Positions 26,340 to 39,611 of a stretch of DNA of 64,000 nt are shown here, piece after piece. The notes under the pieces were generated by a model. That model had not been told where the DNA came from, did not search any database, and saw only the letters and a program-made list of their open reading frames with translations. The stretch is from Bigelowiella natans CCMP2755 (lineage: Eukaryota; Cercozoa; Chlorarachniophyceae): assembly GCA_000320545.1 (NCBI GenBank), contig ADNK01000171.1:1-64000 (forward strand), in the 5' to 3' direction. A program made the position numbers and the translations under genes. Numbering within the stretch: position 1 is the stretch's first letter; the number at the start of each line of letters is the position of its first letter.

Positions 26340-27098
26340 ACTCGCGAATACATAATAGGTTAAAAAGTATTTGCAGATGTATATTTATTCCAATGATGTA
26401 TATGTACTAAACGTGATACGTGGTACCTACACTCGTCCGATGGTAATTTTGCATCATTTTGTGGCGGAATTTTTTTTAAAAATCTTCCTAATAAACGCAT
26501 ACTGTAACACTGCGCCAGTCGCGCCGAGATGCCTGCCTGATACTTCCATCTGGCGACATAATTAGTGCTTGATACATAGTATCACACATAGTATATACAC
26601 ACACAGCACACCACGCGTAGCCACGTGCGCACACGAACTAGACTAAACACAAACACAGCCACAAGCAAGTATTAAGTCGCATGTGTGTGAGTGGCATTGA
26701 TCAGTCTGAATGATCATGATCGAACACAGATGCACCGCATACGTGTGATATGTGAGAGCCCAGCTCTCGTGCTGTCCACAGTGCGTGTGTCGTCGATGTA
26801 TTCTGCGTTGCGTATCATTCCAATGGCTCATGTCGATGCATGTTAGCATGCTTCAAAGATTTTGCATGTTCATGAGTGCATCGCACAGAGTCAGAGAGTC
26901 ACTACATCATCACGTGCGATGAAGATCCATGTTCAGCGTGATCTAATTGTTACCTGCAATGCTGCAATGCATGCAATTACATGCCTAAGAAAAAGTAGTG
27001 GCGTTCGATTCTGTTCGACCATTGAACTACTTTTCTCTCTATTTTCCCAGCCTAGCTGTTTCGTAGCTCACTCTTCATTTTGTTCGTTCACTCATCAT
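26340..27098. other. Convergent spacer 4, no gene
   Basis: 759-bp tail-to-tail spacer between MND1 and the transporter gene. It is rich in CATG/TGCA (GCATGTTAGCATGC near 26836; AATGCATGCAATTACATGCC near 26962) and CACA-type repeats. No exon was supported. Confidence 0.7.
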
Positions 27099-27442
27099 TT
27101 ACTTTTGAACTTTAAGTTTGTGTAAATCATCTTCCTGGCGAATTCCCACCGCCAACAGGCCCAGTCCAATTACGATGCCAATCAGCCCGAGAATGTTGTA
27201 CCCTGGCTCTTGCAAATTACCTCGAAATCTGCATGCAATACCATGAATTAGCACACTATTATCAACTAGGTGAAATGACGAAGCAACTAAAGTTGAAAAT
27301 CTCTTTTAATTCATACCCAGTTGAAATCAGAATCCAGGATAATATCACAGAAGTTGCAGGCTGCAGTGGTGTATATGCCAGCACAATGGACGCATCTATA
27401 CAAACAATAAAGTTCATCAACAAGCGGGTAAAGGTTCCCCTC

Positions 27443-27521
<79 letters not shown>

Positions 27522-27524
27522 TTC

Positions 27525-27564
<40 letters not shown>

Positions 27565-28408
27565 ATATCACATTACCTGCGTACTTATTGCCCCAGTTTA
27601 TCAGAATGTATGATATTATAGAGCCGAAGACGATGTAGTACCCGAAAGCATACCACGCACCTCCGGGCACATTCCATAGTGGGCTTGATGAAGCTTGATT
27701 TTTACACTCTTCGCACAAAAAATATAAGAGAGGCTCGACGTTACTAACACCCAAAGCGGTAAACACCATACTGAAGGATACCTGCGTATATGGAAAGACA
27801 ACAGACCAGAAGAGTTAAAAGGGAAGGAAAAGAAAAGCCAGGAAGGAGAGGAAGAAAAGGACGTAGATCGTTGAGTAAGAATAATTACACGTATTCTTAT
27901 AAAAGACGCTAATAATCTATAACAGACACCAAAGAACGATAAAACTATACTAGAAGCTAAGAGGATGTTAAATAACAAAATCAATTTTGCGAGAGGAAAA
28001 TACGACATACCACGATGTACGAAAATGCGGTGACGCATATCGGAGAGTAGTGTTCATATAAAGGCCTTGCGAACACCACATGCAAGGCCGTTGCCAAGCA
28101 ATTCGAGAAAAACAAGCTATTTCCAAAGAGCTCTGATCAGACCGCACACAAACACGTACACATGAAGCATGGACTAAATGAAAGACCACAGAAACAGTGA
28201 TCAGGATGAATTGGCTAAACGGAATCTTTCCATCCATGAGCTCATACCTGACGAACCGGTAGATAAATTGGCTCCATAGAGAACCATAAAGAGAGCACCA
28301 GCACATGCCATGAGAACACCAAGAATTTTATATCCATTCGGCTCCTCCTGAAGGTTAGAAGTGGAAGAAAGAGATTAGGTATGCAATATCTTGTTTCAAT
28401 GTGTGTTC

Positions 28409-28439
<31 letters not shown>

Positions 28440-29470
28440 TTAATCATTTTTTTCAATTTATTCGACCAGTTTAAGTTGAATTGCAATTGCTGTGATCATG
28501 ATCTGTATCAAACAAATCTTAGAATTAGTCCTCGTCATCTAATTTATGTGGAGTGGCTACTGCTCTTTTTCATCGGTGAGGGTTAGTATCGATAGTAGAG
28601 GTTCATCCCAACTTACGCACAGATTGCGTAGGTTGCCATGCCGATCCGAGAACAGCATTTGATAGATTTATTCCAAACAGAAACAGAATCTGACAAGTAG
28701 AATACCTGTGACCAATTCAATGTTAGTGTGTCACTATTCTTTTTTACCTGCGCCAAGAACATGAAGACCCCGACGACGATGAACCTTACATTCAATTGTA
28801 TAGGTTAGGGCCGATTCATCTATCTAATAATTTTATATCTTCGCTGTTTTACAATATCTATGGTGCTCCATCTGTACCTTATGGCGTGCCTTGGCTGCGG
28901 TATCATCGGTGTCTTTCCACCATAATCCATACATAGTGAAATAAGGCAGAGAAGCGGCCCAGCAATTCCATGGCAAATTAAACAGAATACTACTGGGTTG
29001 CAGTTCTGGAGTCCAAGCTAGGAAAAATGACACATTATGTGAAGAGAGCTCGGGTATTTGATATAGCAGTACTACAGAGGACACATAAAAGGAAAAATTG
29101 CCACCTTGCCAACAATGCTGTTGCCTCCAAATAATACTTGTGGTATAATCAATGCAAGGTGAGCTAGCCATTGTGACGGAGGAGTGCTTGGTTCATCTTT
29201 AGCATGATCAGAGTGTGGGTAATCCTTCTGTAACAGGGGTTCATGGACATTTCCGTCGCAACTCTCGAGGTTGAGGTGTTCGTCCTTGTCGCCCATCTTG
29301 TTAACCTGTGAGGAAACGTCTCCTTCCTCTACCTCCCTCTCGAAATTTCTTCTCGCTCTCAACACTTGGGCATCATGATTGTCGGCTCTTGTCATCAGAT
29401 GTGGGGTAGAATTCAAACTGAATTCAAATTCTGGAGAATTCTCGCGGATAAACTCTGGGAAGCGCGACAC
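27099..29470 (-). CDS. EamA/WAT1-type drug-metabolite transporter
   Basis: Exons: 29470-29105, 29017-28878, 28794-28748, 28689-28620, 28347-28248, 28132-28011, 27781-27577, 27395-27317, 27228-27099. An N-terminal hydrophilic region of about 95 residues precedes roughly ten membrane helices. Helix segments include WLAHLALIIPQVLFGGNSI, CLICHGIAGPLLCLISLC, FIVVGVFMFLAQILFLFGIN, ILGVLMACAGALFMVLYGA, FSYIVVSFSMVF, and ILGLIGIVIGLGLLAVG. The C-terminal repeat has the EamA hallmark YTPLQPATSVILSWILIS. DMT transporters move small metabolites across plasma or organelle membranes; the substrate is unknown. It is divergent with FANCJ. One intron (27396-27576) holds a compound CT/CA/AT repeat. Confidence 0.88.
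27446..27561. repeat. Compound (CT)n(CA)n(AT)n microsatellite
   Basis: Three successive dinucleotide runs fill most of a 181-bp intron of the EamA transporter gene. Confidence 0.95.
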
Positions 29471-29815
29471 ATTCGGAATCTGTCGCAGGAGTTGAACCGC
29501 AACACATCGAGTTGTCGCAGGGTATCAGTCGCGAATATCGATGGAACTTGTTGGTCCAAAAATATGTGCGACAATCCAACATTGTTGTCGTAATATCGTA
29601 ATCGGAAGCACGGCCACACTGAAGAAACAAACACCTTCCCTCCGGATCCTCACCTGCATTTCTTGCCTTGCACGATGGCACAGGGGGGCAAGCCAAATGC
29701 AAAATGAATGCATATGCGTAGCTGGGACCCAATAAGCCCTCGTGAAATAAATTTTAATAAGGCATGAAGGAATAGTGCGAGCTTGCTTTCTTCTCCCATC
29801 CCCCCCTCCGGCTCA
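29471..29815. promoter_or_regulatory. Divergent transporter/FANCJ promoter region
   Basis: 345-bp head-to-head spacer. It contains an AAATAAATTTTAATAAG stretch near 29745, about 70 bp upstream of the FANCJ start. No coding evidence was seen. Confidence 0.4.
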
Positions 29816-32733
29816 ATGAAAATAGGAGGATATGATGTCGATTTCCCTTTTAAGCCTTACCCCTCTCAACTCGCCTTCATGAGCAAGGTCGCTGGAAATT
29901 TTCGATGGTTTCGAGAATATTTTACTAAATTGTGGATACATCAAAAGGTTCTCTGCGCTATTTCATCATGTGAGAACGCCCTACTCGAATCGCCGACTGG
30001 AACGGGGAAAAGTTTAGCCCTTCTCTGCTCTTCCCTCGCTTGGCTGCGGGTCGAAAAAGCGAAGAAGCAGGACAAGAATTCCCAGGAAGAGGTAGGAGGT
30101 AGTGATTCTCAAGGTCGGTACTCAAGATACACATCCGCACAAATGCACCCTACTCATTCACCGACTAAATGCAGCGTATTGTGTATGTGTGCGTGTTATG
30201 GGGGTGGCGTCCTGAGGGCAACACTTAATATGATCGATATCAGAGAATATCGCCACACAGAGGAAGAAAACGAAGGCACGAATATTCTTTGCAACACGAA
30301 CCCACAGCCAAATTGCCCAAATTATTCGGGAACTGAGGACCACGTAAGCAGATAGTGTAGTGTTTTCATCACCACATAAGGCAAATGATTGCTGTGATAT
30401 AAAAGATTGAATGCTTGCTTGTGCAAATTTGGGGATGTGGAAGTATAAAATGCTAAGAAACTACATAACATGCATGTGTTTTCTAAAGTCAAAGACTGCG
30501 GGGATATGTTTCTCGTGACGTTTTTGTAGTTTATGTGGGAAAGTAGTAATAAGCTTTTTGCAGCTTCAAGTCCGTTTTAAAGATTATACGATATAGAATC
30601 GAATCATCAAATGTCGTTGACGAGGTTGCCACATCGGTGTCTGATGGACAGGAACTACCGGCCTGAAATGACCATTTTGGGATCTCGAGATAGATATTGC
30701 ATCAACAAGAAAGGTCGGAGAACACAAATTCCTCGGAACTCAGATGTCTAACGTATCGCAATGCGCAGCGTCTCTGTGGATGTATGTGTTTGCCATTGCA
30801 TGTTTGAATGGGTGTCTGAATTTCATGGGTTGGTTGATCTATATAAATGCCAAAGTGCGAGCTGCAAGCCAAGGTGGCAATCTGAGTGAGGAGTGCGAAG
30901 AGACCGTGAAGCAGGGCTCCTGCAGGTTCTTTTTCCAGCCGCAATACAGGAAGCTGAAAGGGAAAATGAGGAAGAGCGGGAAAGAGAGCATGGAAGTCTG
31001 GGACATCGAGGACCTCGTCGAGTTTGGCAAGAAGCACAAAGGTGCTGCGCGCTCCGCGTTAAATCCTCCCTCATCGTCCCCAGTTTGTTGTCGTCGCTTC
31101 TGAATGTTCGTCGAACCGCTGTAATATTGAGATCGCAGTGAGAACATGCCCAACGATGATGGATCTGTTTTCCATTTTTCAGCATGTCCTTACTACGCAT
31201 CGCGCCTGATATTTGAGCACGCGGAGCTCGTGTTCTGTCCGTACAACTACCTCATCGACCCTCTCATACGAGATTCAATGGACTTGGACCTCAACGACGC
31301 AGTCTTGATCTTGTAGTGCTTAGAAGAGACTATCAATCATTCATCGATACTCCGAAAAATAATATACCTCCCCCCCCCCGCACCAAAATATTCTGTGTAG
31401 ACGAATATAAATGAGAGGAGGGGGGGGGGGGGGGGGGGGATGTGCATTGAAGGAATAAACTTTGAATGCATTTTCTACAGTGACGAGGCTCACAATATAG
31501 AAGACATTGCCCGTGATGGCACTAGCGGGAAGTTCAACATCGATGTCTTGCAAGAAGCCATCAAAGCACTGCAGATAGTCATTGACGACGCCTTCCACAT
31601 CGGCATCCACGCTCCGCTCAAAAAGAGTAGGAACTCGATGTATCCTTCTCCCCCACGCTCTCTATGTGCGTGCGTGCGTGCGTGCGTGCGTGTGTGTGCT
31701 ATCTCTCTTATCCATGGTCGTCTCAGGCACACAGTCTGTTGTGAATTGGCTGATTCAAAGCGAAAGCTTGCTCGGCACCGTCGGTTATGAGCACGAGCAG
31801 CTCATGATGGAAGGCCCGGAGGCTTCTATGCAGCTCGAAGGCCTCCAAATCACAACGGAGACTACGGAGAGGATGAAGAAATTGGTTTGCTCCTTACTTG
31901 CACGCATATGTGTCGACCTGCTGACAAGTTAGTGTGTGGGAAAACTTGGCCAAGCGGCGTTCCAGCAACGCACGCGCACAGTTATCGCCATCGTTAGCGC
32001 AATCGTCATCCCAATGCTTAGCTCGATGTGTTGTTGTTGTTGTTGTGATTGCTGTGATTACAATATTGCCGTGCTCTTGGAAAGGTGGACAGGTCGGCCA
32101 CTGAGAGTTCTAAAGCTGAGAACAAGGTTACACGCGCCGCACCCCGTTTACCTTAATCTTCACCGCAGCTCCCCCTTCCCACAACCTGATTAAGCTGAAA
32201 AATAAATGTGCCTGACTAGGAGGTTGGGCTACCTTCAGCCCACGCCAGCGTCCTCACGGGTTTGTACGTCGTCCTGGACTTCATGCTTAGGTACGTGTAG
32301 ATGGGGATAGCGGCGGCCATTTGCCATTTGTTTATATGGTGTATTGTGTGTTGTGTGTTGTGTGCGTGTGCGTGTGTTTGCGTGCACGTAGGCATCCGCA
32401 GGAGTACAAGGTCGTGTTCTCGAAGAAATCCGCACAGGAGCAGCAGCCTGGCCGACGGCGACGGAGGAGGGGGAGGGCATCATCGAACGGAAAGCGGTGG
32501 AACTATACGCTCCAAATATGGTGTATGAACCCAGCCGTTGCCTTCAGAGAGGTCTCTCACATGGCGAGATCGGTAAGAATGCTGCGCATGGCTTCGGCGA
32601 CAACGACAACAACAACAACAACAACAACTGCAGGTAATATTGACTTCTGGGACGCTCGCCCCTCTGGATTCTTTCGCTTGTGAGCTTGGTGCTGTGTTTA
32701 AGCACAGGTAGTAGAAGTAGTAGTAGCAGGAGT

Positions 32734-32764
<31 letters not shown>

Positions 32765-33955
32765 GCAGCGTTGGAAGGGCTGATCTGCGGCTTGTGCGAG
32801 TATATAAGCACACACGCAGCAGCGGATGCGCTGTTGAAAGGGGGTGGGGGGGGGGGAGAGCTCGGACAAGCAGCCAACGGCTACATTCGAGGGGGTGCGA
32901 CGAAATGCAGCGTATTTTTGTCGCGGTGAATGCAAAGCGGCATTGTTGTCCATCTTGCTCCGGTCAATGAATGTTGGTGATGATGACCTCCTCCCAGGCT
33001 GGAGGCCCGGCACCTGATTCCGAAGGAAAACGTGTTGGCGCGAGTCGTATCGCGTGACGCGAACGGCAAGCGACTGGTCGGGACCTTCAAACACACCAGG
33101 TGCGCGCATGCGCGTAGCACCGCAGAAAGCGATCCACCCTACTCGTCAGCTCTTGTGGCGACGTGTTAGCAGCCTTGGCTACTACCCGGCCCGTGTTCTC
33201 TAACGTGTAAGTTGATGATGATGATAATAATAATGATAATGATAACTTCCACAGCAAATACAGCTACCAGGATTCGATCGGGGAAATCGTCTTGAATATC
33301 TGCACGGCCGTCCCCGAGGGTTAGAGGGGGTTTGGGCGGGGGTGGGCGCCATGTGTTGCTTTGGGGGGCTTCAAGTTCTTTGTTGTGCTGCTATTGCGGA
33401 AAAAAAAACTTTCTTCTCCTGTTGTTTTGCCCGCACAATTGTATTATCATGATTATCGCCATATATTTTCTTCAGGAGTCCTAGTGTTCTTCCCTTCTTA
33501 TAAGCTCCTGGAGACGATCTGTGAGCGCTGGAAAGATACGGAATTGTGGCACCAGATAAGGAAGGAGAAGGTCGGCTTCTCCGAGGCGTAAGAGCAGTCT
33601 GTTTGAGTGCGAAGTTGCCACGCACGTCATACACAGCTGACAGAGGGGCGGGGGGGAAGGGGAGATGAGATGCGAGAGATCGAATCTCTCATCTGCATAG
33701 GAAACAAGTGCACGATATGATTTTTGATGCGCAATCTCCTTATCCAGGTTATCTGCGTGGAGTCAAGAGACAGCTCCAAAAACTCCAATTTTGAGCTCTC
33801 AATGAAAACTTACAAGTAGTGCGCATGACGATCATAATGATTGTTATTGTAATTATCATTATTGCTATATTAGTGTAGAAATAGTACCGTGTTAATTTTG
33901 AGGATGTGCTTGTTACTGTGTTGGCAGAAGCCTCACAAAATACACCTAGTAATGC

Positions 33956-33993
<38 letters not shown>

Positions 33994-34550
33994 GTGTGTG
34001 TGTGTGTGTGAATGAATAAGAATTGGTTAAAACATAAAATAAATACTGTGAGAGGGGGGGGGAACAAAAGATGCTGCGTAGTATAATTGAATCGGCCAAC
34101 AGGGGTTTGTTTGAGGAAAGAAACTCTCTATTGACATCGATGGATCAAAGACGGAGTAGCATGCGAACATGCTCACCTTTCCTGACCAATTGATAATACC
34201 CCCCCCCCCCCCCTCTCTCTCTTTCTCTCTCTCAGGTCCGCAGTGGCCAAGGGAAGCGACGGCAAAGAGACGACAGGCATCGGTTCCCATCGCATCATCG
34301 TGATAAATGCTTCATACACACTCTTCTCTGTGTTCGTTCTTGAACGCAATTATAGGATTTCTACTCAACTCACGTCGTCCCGTCAGAGAATGGCATCAAC
34401 TGACGATAACGATGCTGCCGGCATTTTATTATCCCCTTTCAGGAGGCGCGGTGTTCTTAGGAGTGTGCCGTGGTAAGATTTCGGAGGGGATCGATTTCTC
34501 AGACGGCGATGCTAGGGCCGTCCTGATCGTTGGAATCCCATGTAATAATA

Positions 34551-34588
<38 letters not shown>

Positions 34589-34711
34589 CAGAAGAAGAAG
34601 AAGGAGAAGGAGAAGAAATACCACAAACATGTCGTTTGGTAGAGATTAGTTTCCTACCGGGTTCCAAACATGCATTCGCAGATAGAAAGTATTGAATTGG
34701 CATGTACTGTG

Positions 34712-34750
<39 letters not shown>

Positions 34751-36088
34751 TTGCCAGATCCGAACCTGAAAGATCAGCAGATTGTGGCGAAGCGTGCCTA
34801 CAATGATAGAGTCCGGAGAGAAACGCCAGGAAGCAAGATCTCTGGAGGTCGATGGTATGAGCTGCAAGCTTTCCGTGCCGTTAACCAGGCAATTGGGAGA
34901 TGCATCCGTCACAAGTAAATAGCCACCACCAACGACTTCATGGTCTTGCAGAGAAGACAAATATCCCAATGCACAATTATGTGCGCGCGCACGTGTGCGT
35001 ATATGTGTGTGTATGCGTGTGAAAATGATTTTCACAGGAGAGGGAAAATCAGAGTGTTTACATTGTATATTTTGGATTTATACTCAAATCTCTACTCTGC
35101 TGACAGAAGTGACTACGGCGCAATATTCCTCATCGACAAGCGTTTCGAGCAAAACAATGTGCTAGCGTCGCTCTCACGATGGTTCAGGACGTATCTGCGT
35201 TCTGGGACGTCACTCAAAACGAGCAGCGGAGAGCGCGGCACCGTTGTGGCGGGGGAGATCCGAAGATTTTTCGAGACCAAAACAACCGCTCCCCGGCGAG
35301 CCGGGAAAAAGACGAACTTGTCGTGCAGCAGCAGGAAAGGCGATTGCGGCCGCGGTCACAAGAAGTGTCTCCTTCCAGGAACTAAGAGGAAGACGACGAC
35401 GACAGGGAAGGTGTCCTGTCGAGCGTTGGACATGCTGGTTCAAAACGCTGTAAGCGTTGCTACCAAGAAAAGGGCAAAGAAGAAAATGATGCCACCTGCG
35501 GCGAAAGAAGAACCAATGAACTTCTCGCCACTAGTAAATGACCGGAGAAGAATAGGTGAGATAGCAAGAACCGAGACGACGCATGATGCACAGGATCTTC
35601 TCAGGGAACCAGCAGAAACGAATGTGGGAAAAGAAAACATGGCAGATTCTTTCGAAGCTCGCCTTGTTGTCAACTCAAAGATCCCAGAAAAATCAGAAAA
35701 TTTGATGACACCTAAGTTGGAAGAAAACACAAACACATGTGGTAGCGATGATGGTTGTGTCCACATCGAGACGATGCCGTCGAAGCCACTGCCTGCTGAA
35801 TTTGCCAACGTGAAGCAGGCCTCCAAAGCTTGCTCGATCAAGTCAGAGATCCCAAAAAAGACAGAAAGTTTGATGAAGCCCAAATTCGAAGACACCACAA
35901 GAACATGGGACAGCGATGGCTGCATCGATGTCGACATGAAGCCATCAAAACCAAGGCTTACTAACTTTGTGAAAAAGAAGCAGCAACGCAAAATACGCCC
36001 GAAAGCAGTCACCGAACGGAGCGATAGCGAGGACGAGTTCGACATGAACTCCAGTTTTTCCGTTCCTAGGTTCGCCCATCCTAGATGA
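29816..36088 (+). CDS. BRIP1: FANCJ/BRIP1-type iron-sulfur DNA helicase
   Basis: About 18 exons, including 29816-29887, 29948-30091, 30261-30343, 30652-30713, 30856-31041, 31183-31312, 31481-31626, 31727-31884, 32239-32290, 32392-32572, 32634-32707, 32998-33099, 33255-33319, 33475-33570, 33748-33815, 34235-34282, 34443-34541, 34758-34914 and 35107-36088. Motifs in order: YPSQLAFM, Walker [27 protein letters not shown], four Fe-S cysteines (DRYC, EECEE, GSCRFFF, ACPYY), [63 protein letters not shown] and [15 protein letters not shown]. This is the XPD/FANCJ/RTEL1 superfamily; [11 protein letters not shown] and the overall order favour FANCJ. It unwinds 5'-3' at crosslinks and G-quadruplexes. 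The last exon encodes a 300-residue basic tail with an internal duplication. Confidence 0.93.
31376..31440. repeat. Poly-C and poly-G runs in a FANCJ intron
   Basis: A C-run near 31371-31379 and a long G-run around 31420-31439 in the intron before the DEAH exon. They are potentially hairpin- or quadruplex-forming. Confidence 0.9.
34545..34620. repeat. (AAT)n(AAG)n in a FANCJ intron
   Basis: AAT repeats then GAA/GAAG repeats directly after the donor at 34542. A (GT)n run at 34713-34747 precedes the next acceptor at 34757. Confidence 0.95.
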
Positions 36089-36829
36089 CAACTGCCTGGC
36101 GCACACAACTTGGTTGTCATCGAGTCTCTTTGGTTTCTAAAGCGCAGCTGATGGGTTTGCAAGAAGACTCTCCGCCCTGCACAGACATTGATGATCATAT
36201 TCACTGGTGGCACGAGCACATTGTAATAAGTCATGAACGGTCCATCCCTGAATTTGCATGGTGAGCCAGCTAGCCAGAGCGATGTGCAGTGAAAGAAGCT
36301 TAGCTTGTTTTTCATGCAAGGTTTGAGGGCCTAGCTAGCTAGGCTATGGTTCTGCATGCCACACACCTTTCGGTGGTGGCCCTCGATCGCCCACAGCACA
36401 TCGCATGCATCTCATCACGCTTGCGCACCACCCACCACCCACTGCGTCCACATATTCGATCAATCATCACATTGGTAATGTGCAGCAGGGCCTGATAACC
36501 TAGTGACAGGAAAATTTTCGATTCTGTCTCTGACAACCTGCGTGTAATGGTCGTGCAATAATCCGTGCACCATTGACGATCTGTACATATACAAACTCGA
36601 TCATGTCGATCGGTATAGAAACATTCCCATGTGATCTTTGCACGCACTGCATGCAATGCATTGTGCTTACTGGGCCTGCATGCATTTACGGGGGGGTTCG
36701 CGTGTCATTAGCCTCTTCATGGCATCGCATGCGCAATTATGCTGGCATGAAATCTATGCCGCTTGTACGCTACGCGCTCCAATGCACCGCCAGCTTGGTG
36801 CTGGGTGCTGGGTGCATGCACATGATTAG

Positions 36830-36866
<37 letters not shown>

Positions 36867-36985
36867 TGTGCGCGCGCGCACTCGTGTACGTGGGCCGTGA
36901 CGTCGCACAGCTTCGCATGCCCAATTATATGCATACGAAATACAAGAAAATTGATGTCACGAACGCACTGTCGTTGAATATTAAA
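36089..36985. other. Convergent spacer 5, no gene
   Basis: 897-bp tail-to-tail spacer between FANCJ and the Cys-rich gene. It has a perfect 16-bp palindrome GCCTAGCTAGCTAGGC at 36329-36344, many GCATGC/TGCATG sites (36650-36740), and a (GT)n run then GCGCGCGC at about 36832-36880. No exon was supported. Confidence 0.7.
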
Positions 36986-37493
36986 TCAATTCATGTCAGG
37001 GCTTACCGACGAGTCACCACTGCAGCAGCAATAATGCATCAATTCTTCGCAGCAACTATCACAGCAAGTGTCAGGACATTCATTGCAAATTTCATTACAA
37101 CAAGTTTCTTTTTCGTTGTCACTGGAAGCTAAGCACCAGAGGCAGCAAAAACAAGCACAAAGTCCTGCTTCTGCTTCTTCTTCAGTAATTGCGCCTTCGT
37201 CGGATCCACCCTCCAACCTAGATAAGTGATTCTTTTAAATTTCTTTATGTCTTTGTTTCAATCTCTGTTGTTCTAAACTCTCCCAGTATGTATCCTATCA
37301 ATACCCCAGCGATAACTAATGAGGCTAGGGCGAGAGAAAAGAGAGAAATTCGCTTCCAGAAATTGAAATGAAGTAACAAAAGTGATATTCATTACCTCCC
37401 GATAATCGAAGGATTCTCGCTCACTGAAACAGCTGCTATGCTTGCAATCACAACTTTCTTTTCAACATCTCTTGCATCCAGACCAACTTCCAT
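36986..37493 (-). CDS. Small Cys-rich single-pass membrane protein
   Basis: Exons: 37493-37396 (MEVGLDARDVEKKVVIASIA), 37352-37279 (membrane helix RISLFSLALASLVIAGVLIGYILG), 37217-36986. The third exon joins exon 2 in phase and encodes an acidic linker, then a domain with about 20 cysteines, many as CC or CxC pairs (GLCACFCCLWC, ETCCNEICNECPDTCCDSCC, HYCCCSG). Predicted length is roughly 130 residues. Such Cys density suggests metal binding or palmitoylation. I know no family with this spacing. The exon 1/2 junction phase is not perfect, so exon 1 may be mis-assigned. It lies between FANCJ and P450, divergent with the P450. Confidence 0.5.
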
Positions 37494-37918
37494 CTCCTGA
37501 CCGTTTTGTGGACGCGATGTTTATCCAAGGAAATACTTTCTAGACACCATCGACCACAATCCCATCATCATCCCCATCACCAACAGCAACAACAACATCA
37601 TTATCATCGTCACCGCCACCGTCATTATGCTTTCGTCCTCCCCCCCCCCCCCATCCTGTTTCTCGCAGCCCCGGCAAGCACCCTGGTATACGGCCGTTTC
37701 GGAATGTGAGAAAAACGAGGAGAAACGGTATGGATTTATAGCGTGCGACTGCCTTACAACCGACCCGCACATACTTCGTTTGTACTCGTATGGGCTTTTA
37801 GTCGTACACTCGCCGAATGCGTATGTCGCAGGACAAAAATCGTCTGTGTTTCCTCTTGAATTTCTTCCTCAGGATTGATTCGGACATCAAGAGCACCCGG
37901 CGGGCGACGACGAGGGCC
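37494..37918. promoter_or_regulatory. Divergent Cys-rich/P450 region
   Basis: 425-bp head-to-head spacer with CAT/CAA triplet repeats (37560-37620) and a poly-C run at 37641. No coding support, although the P450 frame is open slightly upstream of the chosen start. Confidence 0.4.
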
Positions 37919-39564
37919 ATGCGCCGTGCCGCCCCCGTGCTGCTCCTTCTGGCCTCCCTCGCCCAACCCCTCCCTTCAAAGCCCTTCGTACCACCACGCC
38001 AAAAGTCCCCCGCACCCCATCTGCGGGCTAGAAGATCGCGGTGGATACGCCGTGCTGAATCTCCCGGTGGGGTACCCCCCGCTTCAGGCAAGCCGCTGCC
38101 AACACCTCCTCTTTGGGATGTGGTTCTGGCCTTCGCCGGTGGAACTCCCTGGGATGCAATGCTTGGCCTTGCTTATAAGGGCTACGTTGGTCCTACGCAG
38201 GTGTCGTTGCCCGTCTTAGGCGATTACATATTCCTCAACTCTCCAGAATCGGTACGGGAGGTCACGGTCACGCAAGCGCGATCGTTTCCCCGGAGATTCT
38301 CGGTGCCCCTATTCTCCCAACTGGGATTGGATAAGGGGATCGTTTACGAACAGGGAAAGAGGCACCAGGAGCACAAGGTGTGGTTAACGTGCACGCACGC
38401 AACGCATGTCCCCCCCCACACACAGACAAAATTTCCATAGAAACTTGACGGTCTCTCTCGTTTCCGCTGTTCTGCACACGCATGACACACATGTGACGCA
38501 AATACTCACTCGTTGAAGGACTTTAGGTCGTATGTACTCCTGCGTTTGAAAATCGGGCGTCCATCGAGTACTTCCTGAAAGCCATCCAAAACGAAACAAA
38601 TTCCCTGGTCGACACGTGGCGGGCGCGGGCTCGATCTTCGGGGCAGAGCAACAGCTTTCGGCTTGACCTGTACAACGAGGCGCGCTCGTTAACCCTTGAA
38701 GTCATTCTAAAGGTGGTCCGTGAGAATGATGGTTCGATCGATGTTTGTATTGGCGCGTAGCCACTCTAATCAATCGAGAAGCTGCGCCTCTGTCCGGCTC
38801 TGAGTGATACCTTGCACAAAAACATCCAGGTGACCTTCGGAACCCAGAACTTTGCCAAGGCTGAGGAGCTCTCGTCCATCATCGGCGAATATCTCGAGAA
38901 AATCGTTGCCGTCGCTAACGAGGTGCTGGATTAATAGTGTTAGCGGCACGTAAGTGGTCTCGGTTGTTATCGGCATTACCTCCCGTCCTTTCCACCGTCA
39001 TTATCTTGAACTACCACTTATCTTTCACCTAGGTGCCTCCCTGGTGGCAGATCGGTCTCAGCGCAAATTACCGGAGAGTCACGGAAACCCTCTTGCCAGG
39101 GCTTCGGGCACTCGTACTCGAGCTCATTGCGAAGCGTCGTGAAGAGGTATTATTATGCAGTCTCCACTAGCCATTGACCCCATCATCGAACGGGCCGTGA
39201 TGTTTCTGTGCGCGATTAGCTGAGCGAGGAGGAGGACAACATGGTAGCGGCAGACCTGCTGGGGGTTCTCCTGTCTTCAAAGGTGCTCTCCGACGAGGAC
39301 ATTCTTGCAGTCTTATTCGATGGTAAGGACAAGATATATATTATATATTTGTAAATTGATAATACATGCACATATTTACCACCTGTCATTTCCTACCTGA
39401 TGTCTTAGTTGTGATCGCGGGAAGTGACACTACTGCATCGACCATCACCGCCGCCTTGTTCCTCCTCTACCAACCGCAACAGAAACAGGTTGTTCCCGCC
39501 AAAAGACTGTCACCCACCCTCCACGCATATCCTACAATCCGTAAGGAAAACAAAGGAGATTCAA

Positions 39565-39611
<47 letters not shown>

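Noticed and set aside
32480-33109. Minus-strand 209-codon frame with Cys runs
   Set aside because: It is antisense to FANCJ exons and AGC/AGT repeats.
35440-36315. Minus-strand 291-codon frame
   Set aside because: Shadow of the FANCJ C-terminal exon; no splice or motif support.
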